Counted from the stretch's first letter, positions 18,634 to 28,317 are shown. The stretch: 64,000 nt of DNA from M3007 sp965249785 (GCA_965249785.1 CBDFMU010000026.1:434001-498000); one strand, 5' to 3'. A program made the numbers and translations. Notes: generated from the letters alone by a model not told the origin.

Positions 18634-20163
18634 ATGACCAATTATAAGGCACTCTTTCTATTTCTACTGCTGGCGATCAATCGCTTACCAGCGCAATTGC
18701 CTGCTGGCTCCATAGCACCCGATTTTACCGCGACGGATGTGACTGGCCAATCCTGGCATCTCTACGATTTATTGGCGCAAGATAAGATTGTGCTGCTGGA
18801 GATAGGTGCTACCTGGTGTGGCCCCTGTTGGGCATATCATAATAGCGGGGCATTGCAGGAATTTTATGCCACGCATGGCCCGGCTGGCGATGGTCGGGTG
18901 CAGGTATTTTTCATCGAAGGCGATCCTAACACCGACGTAAATTGCCTGTATGGCCAAACGGGCTGCGCTGGCATGACCCTCGGCAATTGGGTAGATGCTA
19001 CTTCCTACCCAGTCATTGATGATGCCACTATCGCTGAAAGTTACCAGCCCGTCTACTATCCCACGCTATTCATGATTTGTCCCAATCATAAAGCTTACGA
19101 AGTTGGACAATTTGACGCTACCAAACTTTGGGAAAAGGCCAGCCAGTGCCCGGTCGCTTTGGGCGTAAATAATGCCGGTATTTTTGATTTTTTTAGCGGC
19201 ACTGACCTACACGAAATATGCGGCACCCTGGATTTGGCACCTACTTTCAAATTAATCAACCTCGGCTCCCAACCCTTGACTTCGGCACAATTACAAGTGC
19301 GCTGGAATAATACGCCGCTCCAATATATAGCCTGGACTGGAAATTTGCCACTCTATGGTGAGGCGGATATTGCGTTCAATAATTTTTCCTTGAGCGGCAC
19401 CGGATCGCTGGAAACAAAAATTACGACCGTTAATTATCTGCCGATGGACGACGACCCCGCCAATAATATACACACTGACCACTTCGTACAGGCCAGCAAT
19501 TTTAATAGTCAACAAGTGGTGCTGCGCATTCGGACGGACAATTTTGGGGCGGAAACCTATTGGGAGGTACGGGATGATGTCGGCAATGTACTCCATCATG
19601 GTGGTAATGAAGCAGTTGGACCGAATGGCGGAGGCCAGTATTTTGGTGTTTCCAGTGGCCCCGGCGCTTATGGCAACCTGGCTTTTATCAAAGATACCCT
19701 TGATCTGCCCGCTCCCGGCTGTTATTCTATTCACTTTGTGGATGCCTATGGCGATGGGATGTGCTGCGAATTTGGCAATGGATTTTATCGTCTGTACAAT
19801 CTTGACTCGCCCATGATGCCCGTTCTATGGGGTGGTGAGTTTGAAGCCTACGACCATCGAGGTTTTGGTGCTGCTGGCACCACCAGTGTCGCAGTAGCAG
19901 AGACAGAATCCCTTGATACCCAGGTGTTTCCCAATCCTGCCACTGACGAAGTACACCTGGTTTTCCAGTTGGCCGCTGCTACTCCGGTCAATTATCTGGT
20001 GTATAATGCGCAAGGGCAGGTCATGTTCGAGCAAGGTCGCGGGTCGGTTGCGGGCGAACAAGACTGGACCATTCCGGTAGCTGATTGGCCGTCTGGTTTA
20101 TATTTACTGCAACTTCAGGCGGGAGAACACCGTATTGCGCGGTCATTCCTCGTAGAAAGATAG
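18634..20163 (+). CDS. Secreted thioredoxin-like protein with T9SS sorting domain
   Basis: 509 residues. After a signal peptide (ending about residue 20) comes a redoxin/thioredoxin-fold domain (about residues 25-175) with the active-site motif WCGPC at residues 61-65 and a cis-Pro region 'PVYYPTLFM'. Residues 180-300 look like a CARDB-type beta-sandwich, 300-415 form another beta domain with 'GDGMCCEFGNGFY', and the last 80 residues are a type A T9SS sorting domain (VFPNPATDE, GLYLLQL). The active-site cysteines are intact, so a thiol-disulfide role outside the outer membrane is possible; similar 'Omp28/redoxin plus T9SS' proteins are known in Bacteroidota but their substrates are not. Confidence 0.87.
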   Translation: MTNYKALFLFLLLAINRLPAQLPAGSIAPDFTATDVTGQSWHLYDLLAQDKIVLLEIGATWCGPCWAYHNSGALQEFYATHGPAGDGRVQVFFIEGDPNTDVNCLYGQTGCAGMTLGNWVDATSYPVIDDATIAESYQPVYYPTLFMICPNHKAYEVGQFDATKLWEKASQCPVALGVNNAGIFDFFSGTDLHEICGTLDLAPTFKLINLGSQPLTSAQLQVRWNNTPLQYIAWTGNLPLYGEADIAFNNFSLSGTGSLETKITTVNYLPMDDDPANNIHTDHFVQASNFNSQQVVLRIRTDNFGAETYWEVRDDVGNVLHHGGNEAVGPNGGGQYFGVSSGPGAYGNLAFIKDTLDLPAPGCYSIHFVDAYGDGMCCEFGNGFYRLYNLDSPMMPVLWGGEFEAYDHRGFGAAGTTSVAVAETESLDTQVFPNPATDEVHLVFQLAAATPVNYLVYNAQGQVMFEQGRGSVAGEQDWTIPVADWPSGLYLLQLQAGEHRIARSFLVER

Positions 20164-20178
20164 GGGAATACTAAAAAA

Positions 20179-20210
20179 CGCGACAAACTGTGGGTCCACA
20201 GTCTGCCGCG
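20179..20210 (-). terminator. Intrinsic terminator of the L25 gene
   Basis: Stem 20179-20193 with 20196-20210 (13 of 15 pairs, core ACTGTGG/CCACAGT) followed on the minus strand by GTTTTTTAG. It lies 38 bases beyond the L25 stop codon and also separates it from the convergent T9SS gene. Confidence 0.75.
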
Positions 20211-20248
20211 CGTGATATTTTGAAGCCAGTTCTTTGGCTGATGTAGGC

Positions 20249-20818
20249 TTACTTGCCGCCGCGCAGTGCGCGTGGGATTTCGATAGAGGCAACGGGTACC
20301 GCTGCGGTGTTGGTGATTTCTACTCCTTCGGAGATAGAAATGTCGCGTACCCGGATCGTCGAACCAAGTTCCATCTTGGAAATATCGGCCGACACTTCAT
20401 CCACTACTTTTTCAGGAGTAGTCAGGATGTTCACCGAACGCATACGCGGAATGAATTTGCCGCCTTCTTTCACCCCCGGAGCTGTTCCGACAAAGCGAAG
20501 TGGCACCGTGGCTTTGAATTTGACACCCGGCACCAGTTGCAGGAAATCAAGGTGAATCACCTCGTCCGTCACTGGGTGGAACTGAATATCTTTCACAATA
20601 CAATGAAAGGTCGCGTCACCAAGGGTCACATCCGCCATTTTGAACTTGGGCGTATAGACCAAAGCCCGGGCTTCGGTGGTGGCCAGGGTAAAGTGGATCG
20701 CGTCGCCGCCGCCACTTTTGTACATCACAGCCGGAATTTGACCAGCCCGACGGGTTTTTCTGGCTTCTTCTTTTCCGGACTTCTCCTTCCGATGGGCCTG
20801 TATAGCAACGATTTCCAT
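20249..20818 (-). CDS. rplY: 50S ribosomal protein L25/general stress protein Ctc
   Basis: About 189 residues from the ATG at 20818: an N-terminal L25 domain that binds 5S rRNA (MEIVAIQAHRKEKSGKEEAR, then RRAGQIPAVMY) and the C-terminal TL5/CTC-type beta domain (HLDFLQLVPGVKFKATVPL, then 'GGKFIPRMRSVNI' and 'RVRDISI'). This two-domain length is usual in Bacteroidota. A longer in-frame reading from 20941 is rejected because the promoter -7 element lies within it. Genes often linked to it elsewhere (pth, prs) are not here. Confidence 0.93.
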   Translation of the reverse strand: MEIVAIQAHRKEKSGKEEARKTRRAGQIPAVMYKSGGGDAIHFTLATTEARALVYTPKFKMADVTLGDATFHCIVKDIQFHPVTDEVIHLDFLQLVPGVKFKATVPLRFVGTAPGVKEGGKFIPRMRSVNILTTPEKVVDEVSADISKMELGSTIRVRDISISEGVEITNTAAVPVASIEIPRALRGGK

Positions 20819-20860
20819 TATTTTTTCTCTAAAAATTTGATGTTGTTTCAAAAACGACCG

Positions 20861-20868
20861 CAAAGGTA
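20861..20868 (-). promoter_or_regulatory. Promoter -7 element of rplY
   Basis: Minus-strand TACCTTTG (TAnnTTTG) 43 bases before the start codon, with a TTTG about 21 bases further upstream, slightly beyond the usual spacing. Confidence 0.6.
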
Positions 20869-20925
20869 AGCACGGAAAGATGGAAATTCCAAAGACAGCG
20901 AAAAAAAATGTGCGTTGGGCAAAAG

Positions 20926-21573
20926 TTATAGCAAAGACCATACTGCCGCGCCATCGGTAGCCCGCCGGATTTTCTTTACCTGGCCCTTTGTCTCGAGTTC
21001 TGTCAGCAGAGTCAGTACCGTTGCTTTGTCCAGGCCCGTATCCTGACTCAAGCCGGCCAGGGTGCGAAAGGCATATTTCCCCGATTTAAAGGTCAAGATG
21101 ATTTTCTGCTCATCACTGAGCGGCATCGCTGCACCACGGCTACGTACAGCTTCCAAATTGTCCTCTCCTTCCGCTGGCCCCGGCGAAACCTCCGGATCGG
21201 AATTTTGCTGCACTAAAACGCCCGTCGTTTCGTCCAGCTCTTCCTGCTTTTGTTTCACCTGATTGACTTCCTGCAATAATTTGTCGCCCAGCGATTGCAG
21301 GAATTTGCCGGAAAAAATCGACGCTACCATGCAAAATCCAAAGAAAACGAAGAATGAAGTGGGATCGTTGCTCAGGCATCCAGTCATTAAACCGCTGGAT
21401 ACGGTCTGCAAAAACAGCGGTACTGTAGCCGCCGCAGTCAGCCCTAACAGGCAGGATTTGAAGACATCGTGCCAGAGCCAGGAGGTGTCCGGCTTGTTCA
21501 TAAAATAGTTGGCCAAGCCGCCTACTAATCCGGCGACTAAAATCAGGCTAACCAGGATAATGATGCTCATCAT
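20926..21573 (-). CDS. Small membrane protein with C-terminal winged-helix-like domain
   Basis: About 215 residues from the tandem ATGs at 21573/21570. Three hydrophobic segments (about residues 3-22, 38-58 and 70-90) place the N-terminus in the membrane; a Gln/Glu-rich coiled linker (QVKQKQEELDE) follows; the last 70 residues (LSDEQKIILTFKSGKYAFRT ... LTELETKGQVKKI) look like a winged helix-turn-helix. The layout resembles the 'YEATS-associated helix-containing' proteins of Bacteroidota, an attribution I make with moderate confidence. It follows the 4Fe-4S protein gene on the same strand with a gap of 45 bases, so the two may be co-transcribed. Function unknown. Confidence 0.65.
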   Translation of the reverse strand: MMSIIILVSLILVAGLVGGLANYFMNKPDTSWLWHDVFKSCLLGLTAAATVPLFLQTVSSGLMTGCLSNDPTSFFVFFGFCMVASIFSGKFLQSLGDKLLQEVNQVKQKQEELDETTGVLVQQNSDPEVSPGPAEGEDNLEAVRSRGAAMPLSDEQKIILTFKSGKYAFRTLAGLSQDTGLDKATVLTLLTELETKGQVKKIRRATDGAAVWSLL

Positions 21574-21618
21574 AGGAAAATTGCTTGTATGATTTGGAGG
21601 CACCAAAGTAGCGGATTT

Positions 21619-23001
21619 TTATCTTAAAATCCGCACTTCTTCCACCGGAATCATCACAGTGCGAGTTTGCTGCGTCCGTTCCGAAACATCTTCGCCAGCC
21701 CCTTCCAAACGCAGGACACCGCGTGGACATACCGCTGCGCAAATGCCGCAACCCACGCAGGACGCGCGCACTATATCCTGACCGCGTTGGGCGTAGTGAC
21801 GTACATCAATGCCCATTTCGCAGTAAGTGGAGCAATTGCCACAACTAATACATTGGCCGCCATTGGTCGTAATGCGGAATTTGGAGGCTTTTTTCTGCCA
21901 AATACCCAGCCAGGCCGCCATCGGGCAACCAAACCGGCACCAGACCCGGCTGCCCATAAGAGGATAAAAACCAACTCCTATCACCCCGGAAAACACCGAG
22001 CCAATGGCAAAAGAATAAGACTTGTAAAAACCCTCGGAAAAGTTACCCAGCAAGCCGCGTCCGGTAGCGACATTGATCCACAACAAAGCCGTCATCAGCA
22101 CAGCAAAAACCAAGACAGAATAGACCGTCCGGCGTTCTATCTTCCACGCAGGCAGGCTTTTATCCGACAAATGTCGAAACGGGTCGCCCGCCGTTTCGGC
22201 CAATCCACCGCAACCACAGACCCAGGAGCAGTACCACCTTTTACCAAAAAAATAAGTCAAAATAGGCGTACCAATAAAAAACATCGCCAGTCCAAACCAG
22301 AAATAAAACATTCCCAAACCGGAGGGCGCATAATTTTGATAGGCCATCGGCGTACCCTGATAATAAGAAAGCGGCCAGAAATAGGTAAAATAAATCTCCG
22401 GTTGCTGCAAGCGCACCAGCAGGCTGGGCAGCAGAAAAGCAAAACCTAACTGGAAGAACATCACCGAAATGGAGCGGATCAGTTGGTAAGGATTGTGGCG
22501 GTATTTATTGATAAATTTCCAGCCCATCAGCAGCACGGCCAGCGTATAAAAACTACCGTACACAAACCATTGATTGGCAGCCCGGCCCTGCAAGGTATAG
22601 CTCAATGGATCGAAAAGAGCAGCCAGGCCGACGTTGGCTACGCCATTGCCGCGCACACCCAAGTATTCGGGCCACCAATACAGGCACACATAGAATCCGG
22701 TGAAAATAATACCAAATAACCACCCCCACACACCCCGCGCCGTGAGGCTGCGCAGCCAGACCCCATTGTTTTTGATGCCTTCCGGGCGGCCTTGGTATTC
22801 TGCATGGATGAACATACCCGTCCCTAAAGTCATCAAGGCCATTGCCGCCAGAAAAGTCGGCAGCGGTGCCAAGGCTTGCCCGGCCGCCCAGGTAAGGAGC
22901 ATTAATAACGCGCCCAAACCAGCAACGGCCAAAGCGATTTTTTGTCGCCCGGTGGTGAACATGGGGCTTGGCGTAGCGAGGGAAAGGCTTGGGTTGTTCA
23001 T
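21619..23001 (-). CDS. Membrane-bound 4Fe-4S binding protein (NapH/NosR/FixG-like)
   Basis: 460 residues. Several membrane segments (about residues 25-55, 95-115, 160-180, 195-215, 235-255, 300-325, 330-355). A cytoplasm-facing motif CSWVCGCGGLAET near residue 267 matches the polyferredoxin signature CxxxCxC..., and the C-terminus holds two 4Fe-4S clusters (CISCGNCSTYCEMG and CVGCGICAAVCPRG). It probably moves electrons between the quinone pool or a cytoplasmic donor and a partner. The partner may be the FAD-dependent oxidoreductase encoded immediately upstream on the same strand (23093-24443). No nitrous oxide reductase, nitrate reductase or cbb3 oxidase genes are near, so its acceptor is unknown. 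Confidence 0.85.
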   Translation of the reverse strand: MNNPSLSLATPSPMFTTGRQKIALAVAGLGALLMLLTWAAGQALAPLPTFLAAMALMTLGTGMFIHAEYQGRPEGIKNNGVWLRSLTARGVWGWLFGIIFTGFYVCLYWWPEYLGVRGNGVANVGLAALFDPLSYTLQGRAANQWFVYGSFYTLAVLLMGWKFINKYRHNPYQLIRSISVMFFQLGFAFLLPSLLVRLQQPEIYFTYFWPLSYYQGTPMAYQNYAPSGLGMFYFWFGLAMFFIGTPILTYFFGKRWYCSWVCGCGGLAETAGDPFRHLSDKSLPAWKIERRTVYSVLVFAVLMTALLWINVATGRGLLGNFSEGFYKSYSFAIGSVFSGVIGVGFYPLMGSRVWCRFGCPMAAWLGIWQKKASKFRITTNGGQCISCGNCSTYCEMGIDVRHYAQRGQDIVRASCVGCGICAAVCPRGVLRLEGAGEDVSERTQQTRTVMIPVEEVRILR

Positions 23002-23092
23002 AGTGGGTATTGGTTAATGGTGTATTGGTCATTGGGAAATAGACGTGGACACATTGACCACATTCCTCACATTGACCACATTAATTTTTAAC
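23002..23092. repeat. Word-like repeat spacer between FAD and 4Fe-4S genes
   Basis: Two blocks: 'ttgaccacatt' words at 23054-23086 (the same word occurs before nadB at 77-87) and 'ccaatacaccattaacc' words on the minus strand at 23004-23034, running up to the start of the 4Fe-4S gene. Confidence 0.55.
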
Positions 23093-24443
23093 TTATTTTA
23101 AGAACTCCAACACTGCACTTAGGCCGCGCCGCTTTCGCAGGGGCAGATTTTTGCCAGTTTGCTGGTTATAGGATTGTACCAATTCTGTTTCGTGTTGCGG
23201 ATAAAATTCGGGATCGAAATTGGCCAGACCTAAATTGGCCAATACCGTCTCCAGCGTGGCCCCGGAAGCGATCCATTTATCACAGACTTCGTGGCGATAA
23301 CGCACGCCCATCAGGTTGAAACCCAGCACTTTACCGCTGTCCTTTTCATAATTAATACGGATGCTTTTCTTGCCTGCGGGATGCTCCCAATACAGCGAGG
23401 CTTGTCCGTCGGGCAGTTTCGCCTGGATGTCGCCGTAAATCTGGTATTCAATGTCAAAAAACTTGGCGGAATTGAACCAAATACCTGGCTCATAGCGGGT
23501 ACGCTGATCGCAAATAGTATGTGCTACCGTCTCGCCCATCATGCGGCCCACGTACCACACCGCTTCGATGGATTTCCGACCGGGCGGCGGCGAGCGCAGT
23601 TCAGCGCAGTCACCAATAGCGTAGACATCGGGCAGATTGGTTTCCAGATACTCGTTCACCAGAATACCTTTATTGATCTCTAAACCGCTGTCTTTCAGGA
23701 AGTTAATATTTGGACTCACCCCCACGGCAAGGCCCACATAGCCACAGGGAATGGTCTCGCCTTTTTTAGTCACCACCGCTTTTACCTTACCATCTTCGGT
23801 AGGTAATATTTCTTCCAATTCCGTTTCCAGTCGTAGATCAATGTGATGCTCACGCAAATGGCGGGTCACCATCGCGGCTTCTTCGGGCGGTAAAATATTG
23901 CTCCAAAAATCAGGATCACGCACCAGAAACGTCACCGGAATGTGGCGGCTATGAAACATCTCCACCATCTCGATGCCGATCAAGCCACCGCCGACTACTA
24001 CGGCACGAGCGTCCGCCCGTTTTTCCCGACTAATAGCGTGGTTTTCCATTGCTTCCAAATCCTGTTTGGAATACAGCCCACGCGCGCCATCCAGGTCTTG
24101 ACCCGGCCAGCCGAATTTGTTGGAAGCGGAACCTACGGATAATAAAAGGCGGTCGTAATCCAAACTTTCGCCGTCTGGCAAAAAATAGTTTTTTGCCTTG
24201 AAAATCAATGCGTTCTACGCGGGCGCGCCGCAATTGGAGTCGATTTTTCTCCCAAAACCACTCTTCATAAGGCTGCGTATCCTGAAAGCGCAAGTGGCCC
24301 ATATAGACATACATCAGGGCCGTGCGGCTGAAAAAATAGTCCGCTTCATCGGAGACAATCGTAATGGCGTGTTCGCTGTGCTTGCGAATGTGCCGGGCGG
24401 CGGTGATGCCGCTAATACCGTTGCCGAGGATGACGATGTGCAT
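23093..24443 (-). pseudogene. NAD(P)/FAD-dependent oxidoreductase, frameshifted
   Basis: A pyridine nucleotide-disulfide-type reductase of about 450 residues split by one surplus base. The upstream frame starts at 24443 with the FAD motif MHIVILGNGISGITAARHI; the downstream frame contains VVVGGGLIGIE (NAD(P)-binding), 'YAIGDCAEL' (second FAD motif) and runs to 23093. The native frame crosses near 24185-24200: removing one G from 'caaggcaaaaaac' joins IDFQ to KNYFLPDG. The rest is intact, so an indel error in the sequence is likely. It resembles the small NAD(P)H reductases that serve rubredoxin, nitrite reductase or ferredoxin, and it is co-directional with the membrane 4Fe-4S protein. The redox partner is inferred only from position. 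Confidence 0.75.
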
Positions 24444-24620
24444 GAGGTGTCGGAAGCGTGGACGGGTTTGCAAATGCCGAAAAGGAACTTCGGTGGGCAT
24501 TAATTATACGCACGAAGCCGTCGGCAAGATTTATTTGCGGTAAATGTAAACTAGTCCACGAGATTTAGGCCAAACACCCTTGGTCAGTTTATGCACTTGT
24601 CGGGAGCCGGACGAACAACC

Positions 24621-25196
24621 TCACATCCATTTCACCTTTTCCGCCACGGGCCGACGCTTGCTGGGCAGATGGGGCATATTGTGCCAGGCAAGATAAAGCA
24701 ATCCCAAGCAACTATCACCCGGCTCCAATTGGAAGAAGTCGTGGCCTTCTAGTGCTGCTTTGGGGCTGGACCAATAGCAACCCAATCCCGCAGCAGTACA
24801 AGTCAACCACATATTCTGCACGGCGCAGGCGAGGGCCGCGTTTTCTTCCCATTCCGGCAGGCCATTCACCGGATCAAAATGGCGACACAAAGCGATGGCT
24901 GCGCCCGCCCGCAACGGATTTTCCCGGCTTTTCAGCCTTTTTTCTTCCGAAAATTGGCCCGGCGGGGTGTTGGCCACATAAAATTGCTCCAGGTAAATGC
25001 TCAATCGCTGGCGACTTTCTGCCGAATGAAACACCCGAAAACGCCACGGTTCCGTCAGTTTGTGGGTGGGTGCCTGGTTGGCATTTTCGAGCAATTGCTC
25101 AATCAGACTGCGCTCGATGGGTTGGTCTGGCAAATAGAATTTAGCAAAAACGGATCGGCGGCGGTGAATTAGCTCGGTAATTTCGGCAAGTTGCAT
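24621..25196 (-). CDS. Nitroreductase family protein (YdjA-like)
   Basis: About 191 residues from the ATG at 25196. The start HRRRSVFAKF and the 'NQAPTHKLTEPWRF' motif bind FMN phosphate in this family, and 'MWLTCTAAGLGCYWSSP' forms the isoalloxazine contact. It should use NAD(P)H to reduce nitro or quinone compounds; the physiological substrate is unknown. It lies 53 bases downstream of mtaB on the same strand. The spacer contains TTAACC/CCAATAACTAATAACC words on the sense strand. Longer in-frame starts overlap mtaB and are rejected. Confidence 0.9.
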   Translation of the reverse strand: MQLAEITELIHRRRSVFAKFYLPDQPIERSLIEQLLENANQAPTHKLTEPWRFRVFHSAESRQRLSIYLEQFYVANTPPGQFSEEKRLKSRENPLRAGAAIALCRHFDPVNGLPEWEENAALACAVQNMWLTCTAAGLGCYWSSPKAALEGHDFFQLEPGDSCLGLLYLAWHNMPHLPSKRRPVAEKVKWM

Positions 25197-25249
25197 GGGT
25201 GGAATGGTTAGCGGTTGCTGGTTATTAGTTATTGGCCACAACATTGTTT

Positions 25250-26605
25250 TTATACCAAAATGGCCGCTTGCTGCCCAATCCATTGCGCCTGCACCGTTTC
25301 GCCACCGGGCCATAATTCTTTCAATAAAACTGGCGCAATCGTATTAATGCGGTTCGGCGCAAAAGGCAATTCGATCTTCACGTAATTGTCCGTGAAACCG
25401 TTCAGCAAGGCAGGGTCTTTATGTTTTTCAAATAGCACGGGCCGCACCGTGCCGAGGTGCTGTTGATAAAAGTCGCGCCGTTTCATTTCTGACAAACCAC
25501 GCAGGGCCTGATTACGCCGTTTGCGCTCTTCCTGCGGAACCGTGTCGGGCATCGTCGCAGCAGGCGTATTGGCCCGTTCCGAATAAGTAAACACGTGCAA
25601 ATACGACACATCCAAATCCTGCAAAAAACGATAGGTTTCCAGAAAATCCTCCTCCGTCTCGCCGGGAAAACCCACGATCACATCGCAACCGATACAGGCG
25701 TGCGGCATTTTTTGCTTAATCAGGCTTACCCGTTCGGCATAAAGATCGCGCGTATAGCGGCGGCGCATAGTACGCAGTTGCGTGTCGTTGCCAGACTGCA
25801 AAGGCACGTGAAAGTGCGGCATAAAACGCTGACTTTCCCCCACGAAGCCGATAATTTCGCTGGTCAGCAAATTCGGTTCAATACTGCTGATCCGAAAGCG
25901 GGGCACTTCTTCCACCCGATCCAGTTCCCGAATCAAATCAATAAAAAGTGCTTCTTTCTTGGCGCGTGTTCCTTCGATGACCTCCGTGCCATTGCCAAAA
26001 TCGCCGAGATTTACGCCAGTCAACACAATTTCCTTAGTGCCAGCAGCGGCGATCTGACGGACATTGGCCAGCACATTTTCGACGGTATCGGAACGGCTGG
26101 CACCGCGCGCCTGCGGAATGGTGCAGAAGGCGCATTTGTAATCGCAGCCGTCCTGTACTTTCAAAAAAGAGCGGGTACGGTCGCCAAAGGAAAACGAGGC
26201 ATTGAATGTATTCACGTCGCGCACGTCGCCTGCGTAAACCATGCCTTTGCCGGGAGCCTTGGAAAGGTCGTCCACGTAATCCAGCATACGGAATTTCTCG
26301 CCCGCGCCCAGCACCAGATCCACGCCGGGAATGTCGGCGATTTCCTGTGGTTTTAGTTGGGCGTAGCAGCCGGTAACTACGATGAAAGCATCGGGTTGGC
26401 GGCGCAGGGCCTGGCGCACGATCTTCTGGCATTCGCGGTCGGCTTGCTCCGTGACGGAACAGGTATTGAGTACATAAATGTCGGCGGGTTCCTCAAATTT
26501 CACAGGTAAATAACCATTGCGCTCAAACAACTGCGCCAGCGCGGAGGTCTCCGAGTAGTTCAGCTTGCAGCCAAGGGTGTGAAAAGCGACGGTACGCGGA
26601 GTCAC
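25250..26605 (-). CDS. mtaB: tRNA t6A37 methylthiotransferase MtaB
   Basis: Radical SAM enzyme that adds a methylthio group to t6A at position 37 of tRNAs reading ANN codons. 451 residues, the normal length. The N-terminal UPF0004 domain has its three cluster cysteines (Cys13 in GCKLNYSET, Cys49 in LNTCSVTEQADRE, Cys80 in VTGCYAQL); the radical SAM cysteines are Cys154, Cys158 and Cys161 in CDYKCAFCTIP; 'VIVGFPGETEEDF' follows; the C-terminal TRAM domain binds RNA. The leader contains 'atgaattatgaatgataaattata' words and a good -7 element at 26649-26656. Confidence 0.95.
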   Translation of the reverse strand: MTPRTVAFHTLGCKLNYSETSALAQLFERNGYLPVKFEEPADIYVLNTCSVTEQADRECQKIVRQALRRQPDAFIVVTGCYAQLKPQEIADIPGVDLVLGAGEKFRMLDYVDDLSKAPGKGMVYAGDVRDVNTFNASFSFGDRTRSFLKVQDGCDYKCAFCTIPQARGASRSDTVENVLANVRQIAAAGTKEIVLTGVNLGDFGNGTEVIEGTRAKKEALFIDLIRELDRVEEVPRFRISSIEPNLLTSEIIGFVGESQRFMPHFHVPLQSGNDTQLRTMRRRYTRDLYAERVSLIKQKMPHACIGCDVIVGFPGETEEDFLETYRFLQDLDVSYLHVFTYSERANTPAATMPDTVPQEERKRRNQALRGLSEMKRRDFYQQHLGTVRPVLFEKHKDPALLNGFTDNYVKIELPFAPNRINTIAPVLLKELWPGGETVQAQWIGQQAAILV

Positions 26606-26648
26606 GAGAAAGTATGAATTATGAATGATAAATTATAGAGAAAGAGCG

Positions 26649-26656
26649 CAAAAATA
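26649..26656 (-). promoter_or_regulatory. Promoter -7 element of mtaB
   Basis: Minus-strand TATTTTTG, perfect TAnnTTTG, 43 bases upstream of the mtaB start; probably also drives the nitroreductase gene. Confidence 0.5.
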
Positions 26657-26685
26657 GCTTCTTTCTCTGAATCGGTGCGCAACCA

Positions 26686-28098
26686 TTACTTAGCCAATAG
26701 GTCATCCATTTTCTCTAATAACCACTTCTTTGGCATGGTAGAAGAGGTTTCGGTGACGCGCTGCCGGAGTTTGGCCAGTGCTGCCTGGTCGGATGGAGAC
26801 AGAGAGGTCAACTTCTTGACGATGTGCAGGAAGTTATTGTACTCCCGTTTTTGATTTTTGGAAATGATTTTATTGCGCCGGAGAAAAATCCGAAAACTAT
26901 CTATGAGGGAGTCGAGGGCGATGACTTCGTCGGTTTCGTAGTAGGTGCGCACTAACATGGATTTAGCTCCTAAAGCATATATAACATCACTATATTCTAT
27001 ATTTTGTAGTAAATCAATGACTTTTTCATATTGTTTCAAATGAAAATACAAATATGCTAAGTTGAAAGAACGAGCATTTTCTCGAATTGGTGTTGGTAAA
27101 TAAGCAGAATAGTCTTGAATAAATAGTTCTGCCCAAGCAAATTCACTGACTCCCAAACTGGAAGTTATAATATTTTTATATACACCTTCTGATAGATGAC
27201 CATCTTCTAATAATATGTCTTGCTCAATGATCTTTTTAAAAATATTAAATACTGCGCGGTAATATTCCTTTTTGCCCTGATTTATTTTTAAAGCGCAATA
27301 GTTCTGGGCAATATGATAATTTTCCCGCAGGTCTTCTTTACTGAGTTCAGAAGCAAAATTATCAAGATTATCCATCAAATCTCGAAAATGCTGCTCTTGT
27401 TCAGGCTCGTTGAAACAGGCTATTACTTTTAAATATATTTGGATTAAAGGTATTTTAGTAAAACGCTCGTCGGCCAGGTACTCCCAAAAACCAGGAACCA
27501 TTTTCATTTCCTGCTCTGTCGCTCTGGAACCTCGATATAACAACAAAGCTACATAAAATCTCAACTTTTGGGTGAGATAAAAGCACTCTAAGTAAAAGTC
27601 GGCAGGTTCTAACTTATCAACTTTGGAGGCGCGATAAAAAATATTCCGGTGCATCCTAAACTGATCCAAATAAGTCGTTGTAGAGCTCGTCGGACTTTCA
27701 TTTAATAATTTCTCCAAGCGCTTCTCGAGGCTAGTCAAATGTTTCTTTAGTTCCGGTTTATCAAGCACTTTTTGCATTTCCAAAGCCTCTCCAAGTGGGT
27801 CTTGGCGACGGGCTTCCTGCACTATAAATTGTAGGGCGAGTTGAGTGAGATCGGAGGCTAACCGGCGCAGATGGGCATCGTCCAGACAACGCTTTGGATA
27901 AAGCATTGCCCAGACCTTTTCTTTTTTCAACTGATGGGTCGCCATTTCTCCTTTACGCAGGGCCTGATTCACCACGTCAAACAATCGCGTTACGTCCTCT
28001 TGGTCGTTGAAGTAAGGCGATTGCAGGAACTTGTACAGCCGCGTCATTTCCACCTTGGAAAAGGTCTGTAATAAAGAAATCAATTTGTCGCTGAACAT
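26686..28098 (-). CDS. Unknown helical protein
   Basis: About 470 residues from the ATG at 28098 (start MFSDKLISLLQTFSKVEM). It has no signal peptide or membrane segment and is almost entirely helical, with repeated Tyr/Leu-rich pairs such as 'NLAYLYFHLKQYEKVIDLL' that look like TPR-type helices. I do not recognise a named family; similar proteins seem common in Saprospiraceae-type genomes. The middle of the gene (about 27000-27700) is visibly AT-richer than its neighbours. It stands alone on the minus strand, divergent from the PKD/Kazal-like T9SS gene. Confidence 0.7.
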   Translation of the reverse strand: MFSDKLISLLQTFSKVEMTRLYKFLQSPYFNDQEDVTRLFDVVNQALRKGEMATHQLKKEKVWAMLYPKRCLDDAHLRRLASDLTQLALQFIVQEARRQDPLGEALEMQKVLDKPELKKHLTSLEKRLEKLLNESPTSSTTTYLDQFRMHRNIFYRASKVDKLEPADFYLECFYLTQKLRFYVALLLYRGSRATEQEMKMVPGFWEYLADERFTKIPLIQIYLKVIACFNEPEQEQHFRDLMDNLDNFASELSKEDLRENYHIAQNYCALKINQGKKEYYRAVFNIFKKIIEQDILLEDGHLSEGVYKNIITSSLGVSEFAWAELFIQDYSAYLPTPIRENARSFNLAYLYFHLKQYEKVIDLLQNIEYSDVIYALGAKSMLVRTYYETDEVIALDSLIDSFRIFLRRNKIISKNQKREYNNFLHIVKKLTSLSPSDQAALAKLRQRVTETSSTMPKKWLLEKMDDLLAK

Positions 28099-28289
28099 GA
28101 GATTTGCGTCTGGGCTATTTGATACAGCCATTCGTCAGATAGCTGGCAGAAACGTAAATTTTTGTTCCGCCGTATTGTCTGATAATAATTTTTATAAGCC
28201 GCAACGGGCCGCGCATTTTTTTGAAAATCATTGCTTTATCTTAATTCCTTAAAAATTTATTTGGCGGCAAGTTTAAGAAAATGTCAGCA

Positions 28290-28317
28290 TTGCTACTGGG
28301 AAAAATTTACATCTTTG
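28290..28317 (+). promoter_or_regulatory. Promoter of the PKD/Kazal-like T9SS gene
   Basis: TTG at 28290-28292, a 17-base spacer, and CATCTTTG at 28310-28317 (seven of eight matches to TAnnTTTG), 69 bases before the chosen ATG. Confidence 0.5.

Noticed and set aside
20253..20869. Two plus-strand frames opposite the L25 gene
   Set aside because: Antisense shadows; the minus strand encodes a clear L25/CTC protein with its own promoter and terminator.
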